From assembly GCA_964398945.1 (NCBI GenBank), contig CAYNOT010000008.1, positions 124,001 through 188,000 of the forward strand: a stretch of DNA of 64,000 nt, given 5' to 3'. Below, piece after piece: positions 9,478-18,823 of the stretch. Position 1 is the first letter of the stretch; every line of letters starts with the position of its first letter. The notes beneath the pieces are model-generated. The model did no database searches. It was not told the origin of the DNA and saw only the letters and a program-made list of their open reading frames with translations. The DNA is from JBGTGG01 sp964398945 (GTDB taxonomy: Bacteria; Bacteroidota; Bacteroidia; Cytophagales; Cyclobacteriaceae). The translations under genes were made by a program, and so were the position numbers.

Positions 9478-9824
9478 CAGGGACAAAGACGACTAAAATT
9501 TTCAAGGACGACTTTCAAACACAGGACAAAATACTTATCATTGACTATTGACTTAGAAGTTTCTTATAAGAAACCGAAAGTGTTGTAAGACCTAGTGAAA
9601 TGACACCACCTAAGTCGCACACCCATTGCCTGGCCGCGCTTGCAGCCCACATCCAAAGCCAGTCAACGAGTGTGCTCAGTGCAGTGTAAGTGGACAGATT
9701 GGGAAATGAAAAATGCCCCACCGCACGACTGACGAAAAAAAATTGATGTAAATTAACAGGAGACGAAAGCGGTGGACAATGCAGGCTTCGAAAAGCCACT
9801 CAATAATAACCCTACTGAAAACAT
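9478..9824. other. Gene-free stretch after the transposase
   Basis: No convincing gene is present. A minus-strand open frame at 9545-9799 has an implausible Trp/Ser/Leu composition and no start context. The section around 9600-9720 is richer in G and C than its surroundings, with fragments such as GCCTGGCCGCGC, and may be remnant DNA of the mobile region. The stretch runs into the trxA terminator. Confidence 0.5.
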
Positions 9825-9861
9825 AAAAAATCCGATCCTGAATTTCAGGATCGGATTTTTT
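9825..9861 (-). terminator. Rho-independent terminator of trxA
   Basis: A perfect 18-base inverted repeat (9825-9842 and 9844-9861) has a GC-rich core CCGATCCTGAA and A/T tracts at both ends. It lies 22 bases beyond the trxA stop on the minus strand. Its symmetry would let it stop transcription from the transposase side as well. Confidence 0.85.
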
Positions 9862-9883
9862 TATAGGACGTAATCAAAAATGA

Positions 9884-10207
9884 CTATGCCAGTTGCGCTT
9901 CAAGTTTTTGTGATAGCACGGATTTAGGAACAGCTCCAACCTGCTTATCTACAATTTGACCACCTTTAAAAACCAAAAGTGTCGGGATGCTTCGTACACC
10001 AAAACGGCCAGCAATCTCCGGGTTTTCATCTACATTCAGCTTTGCAACAACGGCTTTGCCATCGTAATCGCCAGCTAATTCTTCCACTACCGGACCAATC
10101 ATTTTACAGGGGCCACACCATTCTGCCCAAAAATCCACTAAAACCGGTTTGTCAGAGTTGATGGTGCTGTCGAAGTTGCCATCATTAAGTTCAATTGCTT
10201 TGCCCAT
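9884..10207 (-). CDS. trxA: Thioredoxin
   Basis: This is a 107-residue cytoplasmic thiol-disulfide oxidoreductase of classic thioredoxin length. The redox-active WCGPC motif is at residues 30-34, preceded by VLVDFWAE. The cis-Pro loop appears as VRSIPTLLVFKGG near residue 75. It reduces disulfides in proteins such as ribonucleotide reductase, using electrons from thioredoxin reductase. The gene has its own strong terminator, and dnaE lies upstream on the same strand 121 bases away. There is no sign peptide, so this is the housekeeping thioredoxin and not an envelope paralogue. Confidence 0.95.
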   Translation of the reverse strand: MGKAIELNDGNFDSTINSDKPVLVDFWAEWCGPCKMIGPVVEELAGDYDGKAVVAKLNVDENPEIAGRFGVRSIPTLLVFKGGQIVDKQVGAVPKSVLSQKLEAQLA

Positions 10208-10328
10208 TGGAATAAAATATTAAAGTATAAAAAGATAAAATTTCAAGTTCATTCGGTCAACGCAAAGATATGGTAATTTGGTTCCAAGAAATGTAAAAGT
10301 CTTAAAACTTTGAAAGCCACTTGGCAAA

Positions 10329-13300
10329 CTAAAACATCGCTTCCACCTCCACATCGGCTAGTTTCCGCATATCCTTTACCAGGTCATTGACCGGGTTGAC
10401 CCGGTATTTGCGGGACAACAGTTCCAGGTAAATTTTTTCTTTCTCGTCTGAGATTTTCAAGAACAAAGGCGTTGAGCCGGTATGCAGTTGACATACGTCT
10501 TCAATTTTCCTAATCAAATCGTGTGTAATTTCTTTCGATTGAATCCGAAGTTGCAACCCTTTACTACGCTTTACACCAAGCTCATTCAACAACTCAATGT
10601 TCCGGATTTTAAATTCAAGGTTTTGCTGACCCCAGTTATTTTTGATGACGGACCCTTCTATAAAAAGAAACCACCCAATCGACATGAAATTCTTAAACTT
10701 CAAATAGTCTTCGCCAAACATGATGAAGGTATAACTTCCACGATAGTCTTCCAGCGTAAACTTTCCAAAGGGCCTACCCGTCTTGGTCATGCGGTGTTCG
10801 GTGTGGGTAACAATTCCACCCAGTTTCAATTCACGGCCTTCTAAAGTTTCAATATCGTTTAGCTGGCTGCACGATCCGGTGCAGAATGTTTCCAGCTCAA
10901 AGCGGAAATTATCAAGCGGATGACCGGAGATATAAATACCAATCACTTCTTTTTCGAGATTGAGTTTTTCGATTTCGCTAAACGGTTCGATCGGTTCTAT
11001 TCTTGGTTTCGGCATTGCTGTTCCGGAGCTTTCTCCAAAAAGACTTACTTGCGCACTTTGTTCTTCAAGTTGCAGCTTGTTCGCATACTTGATTGCTTTT
11101 TCCAACAGACTGCTTTCACCATCATTCGCAAATACATATTGCCTGCGATGGATATCCGGAAAGCAATCAAATGCACCTGACAATGCCAGGCATTCATAAG
11201 TTTTTTTATTCACGGATCGTTGAATCACACGTTGCGAAAATTCAAAGATGTCTTCAAAAAACCCGTTCTTGTCGCGTTCTTCAATAATCGCTTCCACGGC
11301 CGCTTCACCTGCCCCTTTGATCGCGCCAAGCCCAAACCGGATTTCCCCGTTTTTGTTTACCTCAAAGAACACGCCCGACTCATTGATGTGTGGCCCCAGC
11401 ACATTGATGCCCAGGTTTCTGCATTCTTCAATAAAGAAGGTGACACTGTCTAAATTATTCTGCGCATGAGTAAGTACTGCCGCCATGTACTCGGCCGGGT
11501 AGTTTGCTTTCAGGTAAGCAGTATGGTATGCAATTAATGAATAACAGGTTGAGTGTGATTTGTTGAATGCGTATTGCGCAAATGCTTCCCAGTCGGTCCA
11601 GATCTTTTCGCAGGTTTCCGGATCGTGGTTGTTTTCTTTACAACCATCGATAAACCGTCCTTTCATTTTGTCGAGAACGGCTTTTTGCTTTTTACCCATT
11701 GCTTTCCGCAACACGTCCGCATCACCTTTGGAAAAACCGGCAAGTTTTTGGGAGAGCAACATCACCTGCTCTTGATAAACCGTAATACCGTAGGTCTCTG
11801 AAAGAAATTCTTCCATTTCCGGCAGGTCATATTTGATGGGCTCACGACCATGCTTTCTGTCAATGAACAACGGGATGTATTCCATCGGACCTGGTCGGTA
11901 TAAGGCGTTCATCGCAATCAGGTCGCCAAACTTATCGGGCTTCAGTGCACGTAAATATTTTTGCATCCCCACCGATTCAAACTGAAACGTCCCGGTGGTT
12001 TCACCGCGCTGAAACATCTCATAGGTTATTTGATCATTGAGCGGAATACTATCAATATCGATATCGATGTTTCGGCTTTTCTTAATGTTTTTTACTGCTG
12101 TGTTGAGAACAGATAATGTTGTCAATCCCAGGAAGTCCATTTTCAACATGCCGGCACTTTCAACAACACTGTTGTCGAATTGCGTTACCAGCATATCCGA
12201 ATCTTTTGCTGTAGAGATGGGAAGAAGGTTGGTCAAATCTTCCGGTGTGATGATCACCCCGCATGCATGGGTTCCGGTGTTGCGAACCGAACCTTCGAGG
12301 ATAACCGCTTGTTTTAAAACCTCTGCTTTTAGATCGGTGCCTTTTTTAATGTCTGCAAGTTCTTTCACTTCCTTGAAAGCCATTTCCAACGATGTGCCCG
12401 GCCGCTCGGGAACAAGTTTTGCCAAAATATTTGCTTCGCTTAATGGAAGTTCCATCACACGGGCACAGTCACGGATGGAAGATTTCGCGGCCATCGTTCC
12501 GTATGTAATGATTTGTGCTACCTGTGATTTGCCATATTTTTCAATTACATATTTTAATACTTTATCGCGACCGGCATCATCAAAGTCAATATCAATATCG
12601 GGTAGTGATACACGGTCCGGATTTAAGAAGCGCTCAAAAAGCAGATCGTATTCGATCGGATCGACATTGGTAATACCAATACAATAGGCAACGGCAGAGC
12701 CCGCTGCAGATCCACGACCAGGGCCTACTGAAACGCCCATCTCCCGTGCTTTTGAGGTGAAGTCCTGAACGATCAGAAAGTATCCGGGATAGCCTGTGTT
12801 GGCAATGGTTTGCAATTCAAAATCAAGGCGCTCTTGAATTTCCGGTGTCACGGTTCCGTAGCGTTTCTTCGCGCCTTCATACGTAAGGTGTTTGAGGTAA
12901 TCATCTTCGGAATTGAATGCTTTCGGGATATCAAATTTTGGAAGGAGCACATTCCGCTCGAGCGAATAGGATTCAATTTTCTCAACAATTTCATGTATGG
13001 TTTTGATCGATTCGGGCAGATCGCCAAATCGTGATTTCATTTCTTCCTGCGATTTGAAATAAAATTGATCATTTGCCAACCCAAACCGTGTTCCGCGGCC
13101 CCGTCCGATCGGTGTGGATTGAAATTCACCTTCTTTTATGCACAGCAATACATCGTGTGCATTCGATTCTTCTTTATCGAGGTAGAAGGATTCATTCGCT
13201 GCAAAATATTTAACATTATACTTTTCAGCCCAGCGAAGCAAGACTTCATTCACATGGTCTTCTTCTGCTAATCCATGACGATTTAGTTCAATATAGAAAT

Positions 13301-14513
13301 CATCACCAAATTGTTGATGCCACCAAACAAATGCGTCTTCGGCTTGTTGCTCGCCAACATACAAGATCAAATAGGGGATTTCGCCCGACAAACCACCAGT
13401 AGTGGCAATCAGGTCGGTTTTGTATTGGACAATTAATTCTTTATCAATGCGTGGATAGATTCCATACAACCCTTCAATAAATCCGAAGGAACAAAGTTTG
13501 GCCAGATTGTGATAACCGTTTTTGTTTTTTGCCAACAACACCTGTTGATAGCGCCTGTCGGGATTGTCTTTTGTGAATTTTAGTTTCAACCGTTCTTCCG
13601 AAAGGAAAAACTCGCAACCAACAATCGGTTTTATTTCGTGGTTGAGTGCCTCGCGAACAAACTTAAACGCACCATACATATTGCCGAGGTCGGTAAGGGC
13701 AACGGCAGGCATGTTGTGTTCCTTGGCTTTGACTACCAGGCTTTTTACAGAAGGTGTTGATTGCAATACCGAGTACTGCGAATGTGTATGAAGGTGGCAA
13801 AAGGCCGTATCGATAGTAACTTCTTCATCGGTTCCATACTCAACCCTTTTCCTTTTTTCTTGCCTGGCAAAATTGGCATCACCTAAATCGGGGGCTTCAT
13901 ATTCTATTTCTTCAAGCGGTGTGGAATCAAAAGGTGATACCACTTTTTTTGAGAGCAAGCCAAAATAAGCCTTTGCAGTCGCATCCACATCGAAAGCCGC
14001 ATCGTGGGCATCATCGAACCCAACGCCAAATAGTTTTTCGTAGAGTTCGATAAGCCGTGGCATTTTGAGTTTGCCACCGATTCCACCACTTAGCTGACAA
14101 AATTCTGTGGAGGTGATACCCGTATCTAGTTTTTCTACCTTTAGGATAATATCCGGGTTCAGGTCTTTCCGGATAAATTCAGCACCCAAAATATTGATGT
14201 CGAACTCAATGTTGTGGCCTACTAATATAGAAGCCAACGCCACATCCTTAATGAAAGTGTCCAAAACTTCTTTCAGATCATTTCCTTCCTCTGTAGCCCT
14301 TTTTGTGGAGATACCGTGTACTTGTTCGGCCTTAAAGGGTATGGTAAACCCCTCGGGTTTTATGATAAAGTTCTGCTGGCTGAGCAACCGACCATTTTTG
14401 TCGTGCAATTGCCAGGCAAGCTGAACAAGCCTCGGCCAGTTTTCAAGATCAGAAATGGGGGCAGTCTTGTTGCGCGGAAGCCCGGTGGTTTCCGTATCAA
14501 AAATCAGGTACAT
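10329..14513 (-). CDS. dnaE: DNA polymerase III alpha subunit with N-terminal DnaQ-like exonuclease
   Basis: This 1394-residue replicative polymerase begins with a DEDDh proofreading exonuclease domain. FDTETTGL at residues 5-12 is its Exo I motif, and NIEFDINILG and HDAAFDVDAT are its Exo II and III motifs. A PHP domain follows (HLHTHSQYSVLQ). The polymerase core has its catalytic Asp cluster PDIDIDFDD near residue 640. An OB-fold and a C-terminal region complete the protein. Most bacteria carry the exonuclease on a separate epsilon subunit. A fused form is, to my knowledge, normal in Bacteroidota DnaE. The gene stands alone, upstream of trxA on the same strand. Confidence 0.95.
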   Translation of the reverse strand: MYLIFDTETTGLPRNKTAPISDLENWPRLVQLAWQLHDKNGRLLSQQNFIIKPEGFTIPFKAEQVHGISTKRATEEGNDLKEVLDTFIKDVALASILVGHNIEFDINILGAEFIRKDLNPDIILKVEKLDTGITSTEFCQLSGGIGGKLKMPRLIELYEKLFGVGFDDAHDAAFDVDATAKAYFGLLSKKVVSPFDSTPLEEIEYEAPDLGDANFARQEKRKRVEYGTDEEVTIDTAFCHLHTHSQYSVLQSTPSVKSLVVKAKEHNMPAVALTDLGNMYGAFKFVREALNHEIKPIVGCEFFLSEERLKLKFTKDNPDRRYQQVLLAKNKNGYHNLAKLCSFGFIEGLYGIYPRIDKELIVQYKTDLIATTGGLSGEIPYLILYVGEQQAEDAFVWWHQQFGDDFYIELNRHGLAEEDHVNEVLLRWAEKYNVKYFAANESFYLDKEESNAHDVLLCIKEGEFQSTPIGRGRGTRFGLANDQFYFKSQEEMKSRFGDLPESIKTIHEIVEKIESYSLERNVLLPKFDIPKAFNSEDDYLKHLTYEGAKKRYGTVTPEIQERLDFELQTIANTGYPGYFLIVQDFTSKAREMGVSVGPGRGSAAGSAVAYCIGITNVDPIEYDLLFERFLNPDRVSLPDIDIDFDDAGRDKVLKYVIEKYGKSQVAQIITYGTMAAKSSIRDCARVMELPLSEANILAKLVPERPGTSLEMAFKEVKELADIKKGTDLKAEVLKQAVILEGSVRNTGTHACGVIITPEDLTNLLPISTAKDSDMLVTQFDNSVVESAGMLKMDFLGLTTLSVLNTAVKNIKKSRNIDIDIDSIPLNDQITYEMFQRGETTGTFQFESVGMQKYLRALKPDKFGDLIAMNALYRPGPMEYIPLFIDRKHGREPIKYDLPEMEEFLSETYGITVYQEQVMLLSQKLAGFSKGDADVLRKAMGKKQKAVLDKMKGRFIDGCKENNHDPETCEKIWTDWEAFAQYAFNKSHSTCYSLIAYHTAYLKANYPAEYMAAVLTHAQNNLDSVTFFIEECRNLGINVLGPHINESGVFFEVNKNGEIRFGLGAIKGAGEAAVEAIIEERDKNGFFEDIFEFSQRVIQRSVNKKTYECLALSGAFDCFPDIHRRQYVFANDGESSLLEKAIKYANKLQLEEQSAQVSLFGESSGTAMPKPRIEPIEPFSEIEKLNLEKEVIGIYISGHPLDNFRFELETFCTGSCSQLNDIETLEGRELKLGGIVTHTEHRMTKTGRPFGKFTLEDYRGSYTFIMFGEDYLKFKNFMSIGWFLFIEGSVIKNNWGQQNLEFKIRNIELLNELGVKRSKGLQLRIQSKEITHDLIRKIEDVCQLHTGSTPLFLKISDEKEKIYLELLSRKYRVNPVNDLVKDMRKLADVEVEAMF

Positions 14514-14714
14514 TGAGTAGCGTTTAGTGGTTGCTGCGGGTAAAAGTAGGACAAATCACACTAAAAAAGAATTCAGGAATTATTCCCAATTGTGGAATTA
14601 AATCCAATTATGGACGATATTTTGAAAGATATTTTTTGTAACTAACTGGTAATCAGATATAAAGTTTATGGCTTAAAATATGGTTTAAAGCCAGAGAACA
14701 AAAGTCAATCTCAA
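14514..14714. other. Intergenic region between dnaE and a small membrane-protein gene
   Basis: This is the divergent promoter region for dnaE (minus) and the 37-residue membrane protein gene (plus). It is AT-rich, and I could not single out a promoter box with confidence. No other gene is visible. Confidence 0.4.
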
Positions 14715-14828
14715 ATGAAACGTTTATTGGATTCAATCCGAAATTTTTTAAAGAAGGAGTGGTTCTTATTGGTTGCGATTGTGACCATTGGGATCATCTT
14801 GTTGATATTCCATTATCTCCTCAACTAA
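14715..14828 (+). CDS. Small single-pass membrane protein, 37 residues
   Basis: An ATG at 14715 opens a 37-codon frame. Its product has a basic amphipathic start (MKRLLDSIRNFLKKEW), then a clean membrane helix (FLLVAIVTIGIILLIF), and a short end HYLLN. The clear topology makes coding likely although the frame is short. It lies 119 bases upstream of sdhC on the same strand, but a separate promoter stands between them. I do not recognise a named family. Tiny proteins of this kind often attach to larger membrane complexes, which is only a suggestion here. Confidence 0.55.
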   Translation: MKRLLDSIRNFLKKEWFLLVAIVTIGIILLIFHYLLN

Positions 14829-14884
14829 TTAACGTTTTGCTAGTTAAGACTCTTTTTAGATAAGGTAAACAAATGCCATCTTAA

Positions 14885-14915
14885 TTGGTAAATATAAGGT
14901 TGGCGAGTATTTTTG
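14885..14915 (+). promoter_or_regulatory. Bacteroidetes-type promoter for sdhCAB
   Basis: TTG at 14885-14887, a 20-base spacer and TATTTTTG at 14908-14915 match the Bacteroidetes sigma consensus TTG-N(17-23)-TAnnTTTG exactly at the -7 box. Transcription would start about 25 bases before the sdhC ATG. Confidence 0.6.
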
Positions 14916-14947
14916 GAACACACCATTAATTCTCACCGAGTTTATAT

Positions 14948-15628
14948 ATGAATTGGTTTACAAATCTTTTTTCAAGCACACTGGGAAAGAAGTTGATTAT
15001 GGCCCTTACGGGTTTTTTCCTCATTACTTTTCTGGTTGTCCACCTTATTGGAAATCTTCAACTTCTCAAAGATGACGAGGGGATGGCTTTTAACATCTAT
15101 GCTGATTTTATGGGCCACAACGCCTTAATTCAGATTGTTTCGAAAGTCAATTTTGCGTTAATCCTGATGCATGCCATTTGGGGAATCTGGCTTACTATTA
15201 AAAACAGAAAAGCCAGAGGTAGCGTAGGGTATGCCGTCACCAACAAAAATTCACCCTGGACTTCGCGTAACATGGGCATTTTAGGAACGCTCATCCTCGG
15301 ATTCATTCTTATTCACCTGCATCATTTTTGGGGGGAAGTGCATCTTTATAATGGTGTTGAGTCTGTACAATATGAAGCCATGGAAGTTGGTCAATTGTAT
15401 GGCATTGTAGCACATTGGTTTACAAAGGGGTGGTATGTGGCGCTGTATGTTGTTTGTATGGCGGCATTAGGGTTTCATCTGTGGCATGGTTTCTCCAGTG
15501 CTTTTCAAACACTTGGGCTTAACCATGTAAAATACAATGGCATCATCACCTTCGTTGGCCGGGCCTTCTCAATAGTTGTTCCTGCGCTTTTCGCCTGGAT
15601 ACCTTTATATATGTATTTTTTCTTATAA
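14948..15628 (+). CDS. sdhC: Succinate dehydrogenase cytochrome b558 subunit
   Basis: This 226-residue integral membrane protein belongs to the single-subunit cytochrome b558 anchor family of succinate dehydrogenase/fumarate reductase. It has five hydrophobic segments, and His residues in them (for example in VVHLIGNL, LILMHAIWG, LIHLHHFWG, GFHLWHG) fit di-haem binding. It anchors SdhAB in the inner membrane and passes electrons to menaquinone. The sdhA start lies 13 bases after its stop, giving the order sdhC-sdhA-sdhB that is usual in Bacteroidota. Confidence 0.93.
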   Translation: MNWFTNLFSSTLGKKLIMALTGFFLITFLVVHLIGNLQLLKDDEGMAFNIYADFMGHNALIQIVSKVNFALILMHAIWGIWLTIKNRKARGSVGYAVTNKNSPWTSRNMGILGTLILGFILIHLHHFWGEVHLYNGVESVQYEAMEVGQLYGIVAHWFTKGWYVALYVVCMAALGFHLWHGFSSAFQTLGLNHVKYNGIITFVGRAFSIVVPALFAWIPLYMYFFL

Positions 15629-15641
15629 GAATTTTAAGAAT

Positions 15642-17564
15642 ATGACTTTAGAATCCAAGATTCCTGCAGGGCCATTGGCCGAGAAGTGGAGCAAACATAA
15701 ATTTAACCTGAAGCTTGTTAACCCAGCCAACAAGCGAAAGTATGATATAATTGTAGTAGGCACAGGCCTCGCGGGTGCCTCAGCAGCGGCTTCCCTTGGT
15801 GAGCTAGGATATAATGTAAAAGCCTTTTGCTTTCAGGACAGCCCGAGACGGGCACATAGTATTGCAGCACAAGGGGGGATCAATGCAGCGAAGAACTATC
15901 AGAATGATGGCGATAGTGTATACCGCCTTTTCTATGATACGATTAAAGGAGGTGATTACAGGGCACGTGAAGCAAACGTTCACCGCCTTGCAGAAGTAAG
16001 CGTCAATATTATCGATCAATGCGTGGCACAAGGTGTTCCTTTTGCACGCGAATATGGTGGCTTGCTTGACAATCGCTCTTTTGGTGGTGCGCAAGTATCC
16101 AGAACATTTTATGCCCGGGGCCAAACCGGACAACAATTATTGCTTGGTGCCTATAGTGCACTAAACCGTCAGATTGCCAATGGAAAAGTAAAAATGTACA
16201 ACCGTACAGAAATGCTGGATGTGGTAATGGTGGATGGAAGGGCACGTGGAATAGTTACGCGTGATTTAATTACCGGCAAAGTTGAAGCACATAGCGGCCA
16301 TGCAGTATTGCTTTGTACAGGCGGGTATGGAAACGTATTCTTTTTGTCAACCAATGCAAAAGGTTCGAATGCAACAGCAGCCTGGCGCGCACACAAAAAA
16401 GGTGCGTTCTTTGGAAACCCGTGCTTTACACAGATTCACCCGACTTGTATTCCGGTTTCCGGTGACCATCAATCCAAACTTACGCTGATGTCAGAATCAT
16501 TGCGCAATGACGGACGTGTGTGGGTCCCGAAAATCGCCAAGAAAGGACTGACTGCGAAAGAAGCGATGAGCATGCCCGAAGCTGAGCGTGATTATTTCCT
16601 CGAACGAAAATATCCATCTTTCGGAAACCTTGTTCCGCGTGATGTGGCATCCCGCAATGCGAAGATGATGTGTGATGAAGGTAGGGGCGTAGGGGCTACA
16701 GGTCTTGCAGTATTCCTTGATTTCACGGATGCAATTAAACGCGATGGTAAAGAGGCCATTGCCGCCAAGTACGGAAACCTTTTTGATATGTACCAACAGA
16801 TCACAGGCGACAATCCGTACGAAGGTCCGATGATGATTTATCCTGCCGTGCATTACACAATGGGTGGCCTTTGGGTTGATTACAATTTGATGACCACTGT
16901 TCCGGGTTTGTATGCATTGGGTGAAGCCAATTTTTCTGATCATGGTGCGAACCGGTTGGGGGCAAGTGCATTGATGCAAGGCTTGGCCGATGGTTATTTT
17001 GTGATCCCGTATACCATTGGTGATTACCTGGCGGGTATGCCAAACGAAAAAGTTGGAACGGATCGCCCTGAGTTTAAAGAATCAATGGAAGCTGTGCAGG
17101 CCCGGATTGATAAACTTCTATCCATTAAAGGAAAGAAAAGTGTAGACCAGTTCCATAAAGAACTTGGCCACATTATGTGGGATTATTGCGGCATGTCCCG
17201 TACTGAAGAAGGGTTGAAGAAAGCGAAGGGATTGGTGCAGAATATCCGCAAAGAATTTTGGGAAAATGTGAATGTACTCGGAAGCAATAACGAACTGAAC
17301 CAGGAATTGGAAAAAGCAAACCGTGTTGCCGACTTTATCGAGCTTGGCGAATTGATGATTGACGATGCACTGGAACGCTCTGAATCTTGTGGTGGCCACT
17401 TCCGTGAAGAATCACAAACCCCGGAAGGTGAAGCCTTACGGAAAGATGATGAATTCTCTTTTGTTTCCGCATGGCAATATCAGGGCGAAAATCAACCTGA
17501 AATTTTGAACAAGGAGAAATTGGAATTTGAAAATGTAAAACTCACGCAAAGAAGCTATAAGTAA
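15642..17564 (+). CDS. sdhA: Succinate dehydrogenase/fumarate reductase flavoprotein subunit
   Basis: This 640-residue flavoprotein oxidises succinate to fumarate. The FAD-binding Rossmann motif VVGTGLAGASAA lies near residues 38-50. The covalent-FAD His is in AHSIAAQGGINA, and the substrate-site residues fall in the HPTCIP region and near HGANRLGASALM. The open frame reaches back to 15576 inside sdhC. The ATG at 15642 is chosen because it follows the sdhC stop and gives the usual family start. The sdhB ATG is 1 base after the stop, so the subunits are translationally linked. Confidence 0.95.
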   Translation: MTLESKIPAGPLAEKWSKHKFNLKLVNPANKRKYDIIVVGTGLAGASAAASLGELGYNVKAFCFQDSPRRAHSIAAQGGINAAKNYQNDGDSVYRLFYDTIKGGDYRAREANVHRLAEVSVNIIDQCVAQGVPFAREYGGLLDNRSFGGAQVSRTFYARGQTGQQLLLGAYSALNRQIANGKVKMYNRTEMLDVVMVDGRARGIVTRDLITGKVEAHSGHAVLLCTGGYGNVFFLSTNAKGSNATAAWRAHKKGAFFGNPCFTQIHPTCIPVSGDHQSKLTLMSESLRNDGRVWVPKIAKKGLTAKEAMSMPEAERDYFLERKYPSFGNLVPRDVASRNAKMMCDEGRGVGATGLAVFLDFTDAIKRDGKEAIAAKYGNLFDMYQQITGDNPYEGPMMIYPAVHYTMGGLWVDYNLMTTVPGLYALGEANFSDHGANRLGASALMQGLADGYFVIPYTIGDYLAGMPNEKVGTDRPEFKESMEAVQARIDKLLSIKGKKSVDQFHKELGHIMWDYCGMSRTEEGLKKAKGLVQNIRKEFWENVNVLGSNNELNQELEKANRVADFIELGELMIDDALERSESCGGHFREESQTPEGEALRKDDEFSFVSAWQYQGENQPEILNKEKLEFENVKLTQRSYK

Positions 17565-17565
17565 T

Positions 17566-18315
17566 ATGAAGATTACACTTAAAGTCTGGAAACAAAAAAA
17601 TCAAAACGAGAAGGGAAGTTTTAAGACCTATCCGGTAGACAATGTATCACCTGATATGTCTTTTCTTGAAATGTTTGATGTACTAAACGAGAGTTTGATT
17701 CACAAAAACGAAGAACCCATCGCGTTTGACCATGATTGCCGTGAGGGGATTTGCGGGATGTGCAGCATGTATATCAACGGCCGGCCACACGGACCACAAC
17801 AGACCACCACGTGTCAGTTGCACATGCGCAGCTTCAAAGATGGCGATACCATTACGGTTGAACCCTGGCGTGCAAAAGCATTTCCGGTGATCAAAGATTT
17901 GATTGTGGACCGGACGGGTTTTGACCGGATCCAACAAAAAGGTGGGTTTGTATCGGTCAATACCGGTGGTGTCCCGGATGCAAACGAAATTCCGATCCCT
18001 AAAAAAATTGCAGATATCGCTTTTGATTCAGCAACCTGCATTGGATGTGGTGCGTGTGTGGCCGCGTGTAAAAATTCTTCCGCAATGTTGTTTGTGAGTG
18101 CCAAAGTTTCGCAGTTTGCACTGTTGCCACAAGGGCAAACAGAAAGAAAAACCCGTGTGGAAAACATGGTAGCACAGATGGATGCTGAAGGTTTTGGTGC
18201 GTGCACGAATACGTATGCCTGTGAAGCCGAATGTCCGAAAGGGATTAGTGTAACGAACATTGCGCGCATGAACCGCGAGTATTTCTCAGCAAAGTTGACA
18301 TCGGATAACGTTTAA
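17566..18315 (+). CDS. sdhB: Succinate dehydrogenase iron-sulfur subunit
   Basis: This 249-residue subunit carries electrons from the flavin to the membrane haem and quinone. The [2Fe-2S] cluster ligands are in CREGICGMC with a later Cys in TTTC. The second domain holds CIGCGACVAAC and CEAECPKGI for the [4Fe-4S] and [3Fe-4S] clusters. It closes the sdhCAB operon and is followed at once by a strong hairpin terminator. Confidence 0.95.
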   Translation: MKITLKVWKQKNQNEKGSFKTYPVDNVSPDMSFLEMFDVLNESLIHKNEEPIAFDHDCREGICGMCSMYINGRPHGPQQTTTCQLHMRSFKDGDTITVEPWRAKAFPVIKDLIVDRTGFDRIQQKGGFVSVNTGGVPDANEIPIPKKIADIAFDSATCIGCGACVAACKNSSAMLFVSAKVSQFALLPQGQTERKTRVENMVAQMDAEGFGACTNTYACEAECPKGISVTNIARMNREYFSAKLTSDNV

Positions 18316-18316
18316 G

Positions 18317-18355
18317 AATACCCGTCAGACCGCTCAAAGCGGTCTGACGGGTATT
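18317..18355 (+). terminator. Terminator of the sdhCAB operon
   Basis: An 18-base perfect inverted repeat (18317-18334 and 18338-18355) has a 3-base loop and core CCCGTCAGACCGCT. It starts 1 base after the sdhB stop and is followed by a short T-rich run. Confidence 0.85.
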
Positions 18356-18361
18356 TCATAT

Positions 18362-18425
18362 TTCATTTCAAACCTGCCAACGTCTCCTTCAAAATCCTGA
18401 TTTTATCTTCCGCTTTGCTTTTTAC
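18362..18425 (-). pseudogene. Duplicated remnant of the valS 3' end
   Basis: On the minus strand this piece encodes the residues KAEDKIRILKETLAGLK and a TGA stop, the same ending as the intact valS gene 600 bases away. Over about 61 bases it differs from 19035-19100 by a handful of substitutions and a 5-base gap. It has no upstream valS sequence, so it is a stranded 3' tail. It marks the edge of an insertion or recombination event. Confidence 0.8.
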
Positions 18426-18430
18426 TCTAA

Positions 18431-18823
18431 TTTCACATAAACGAACTTTTGGAAAATAATGAGAGCTTTGCGTTTGAAACAACACTTTCTACTAAAAGCT
18501 ACAGACCTAAAATCGAACAAGCAAAAAGAGATGGTTACACGACTACTTTATTGTTTTTTTGGCTTCAAAATGTAGAGCTTGCAAAAGAGCGAGTAAAAAT
18601 CAGAGTTTCGGAAGGAGGCCACAATATAGAATCAGAGGTTTTTGAAAGAAGATATTTAAGAGGTATTAAGAATCTGTTTAATATTTACCTTCCAATTATG
18701 GATGGAGCGTTAATATTCGACAATTCATTCGGTAAACACGAATTAATCGCACAGCAGACAATTAACAATAATCTCGAAATTTTAAACAGGACTAAGTTTA
18801 ACGATCTTAAAAAATATTTATGA
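18431..18823 (+). pseudogene. N-terminally truncated zeta-toxin-like P-loop kinase
   Basis: The frame, open from 18431 and with a first possible start TTG at 18449, encodes the C-terminal two thirds of a COG4185/zeta-toxin-like ATPase. Recognisable parts are SFAFETTLS, then AKRDGYTTTLLFFWL, then GGHNIESEVFERRYLRGIKNL, and the ending DNSFG. The N-terminal part with the Walker A loop (usually AGPNGAGKST) is absent. The reading frame begins right at the junction with the duplicated valS tail. Without the P-loop the protein should be inactive. Its stop overlaps the start of the small downstream gene (ATGA), as in a two-gene toxin-antitoxin-like operon. Confidence 0.75.

Noticed and set aside
9545..9799. 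Minus-strand 84-codon open frame after the transposase
   Set aside because: Its composition is not protein-like and it lies in unassigned GC-richer spacer DNA. No motif is visible.
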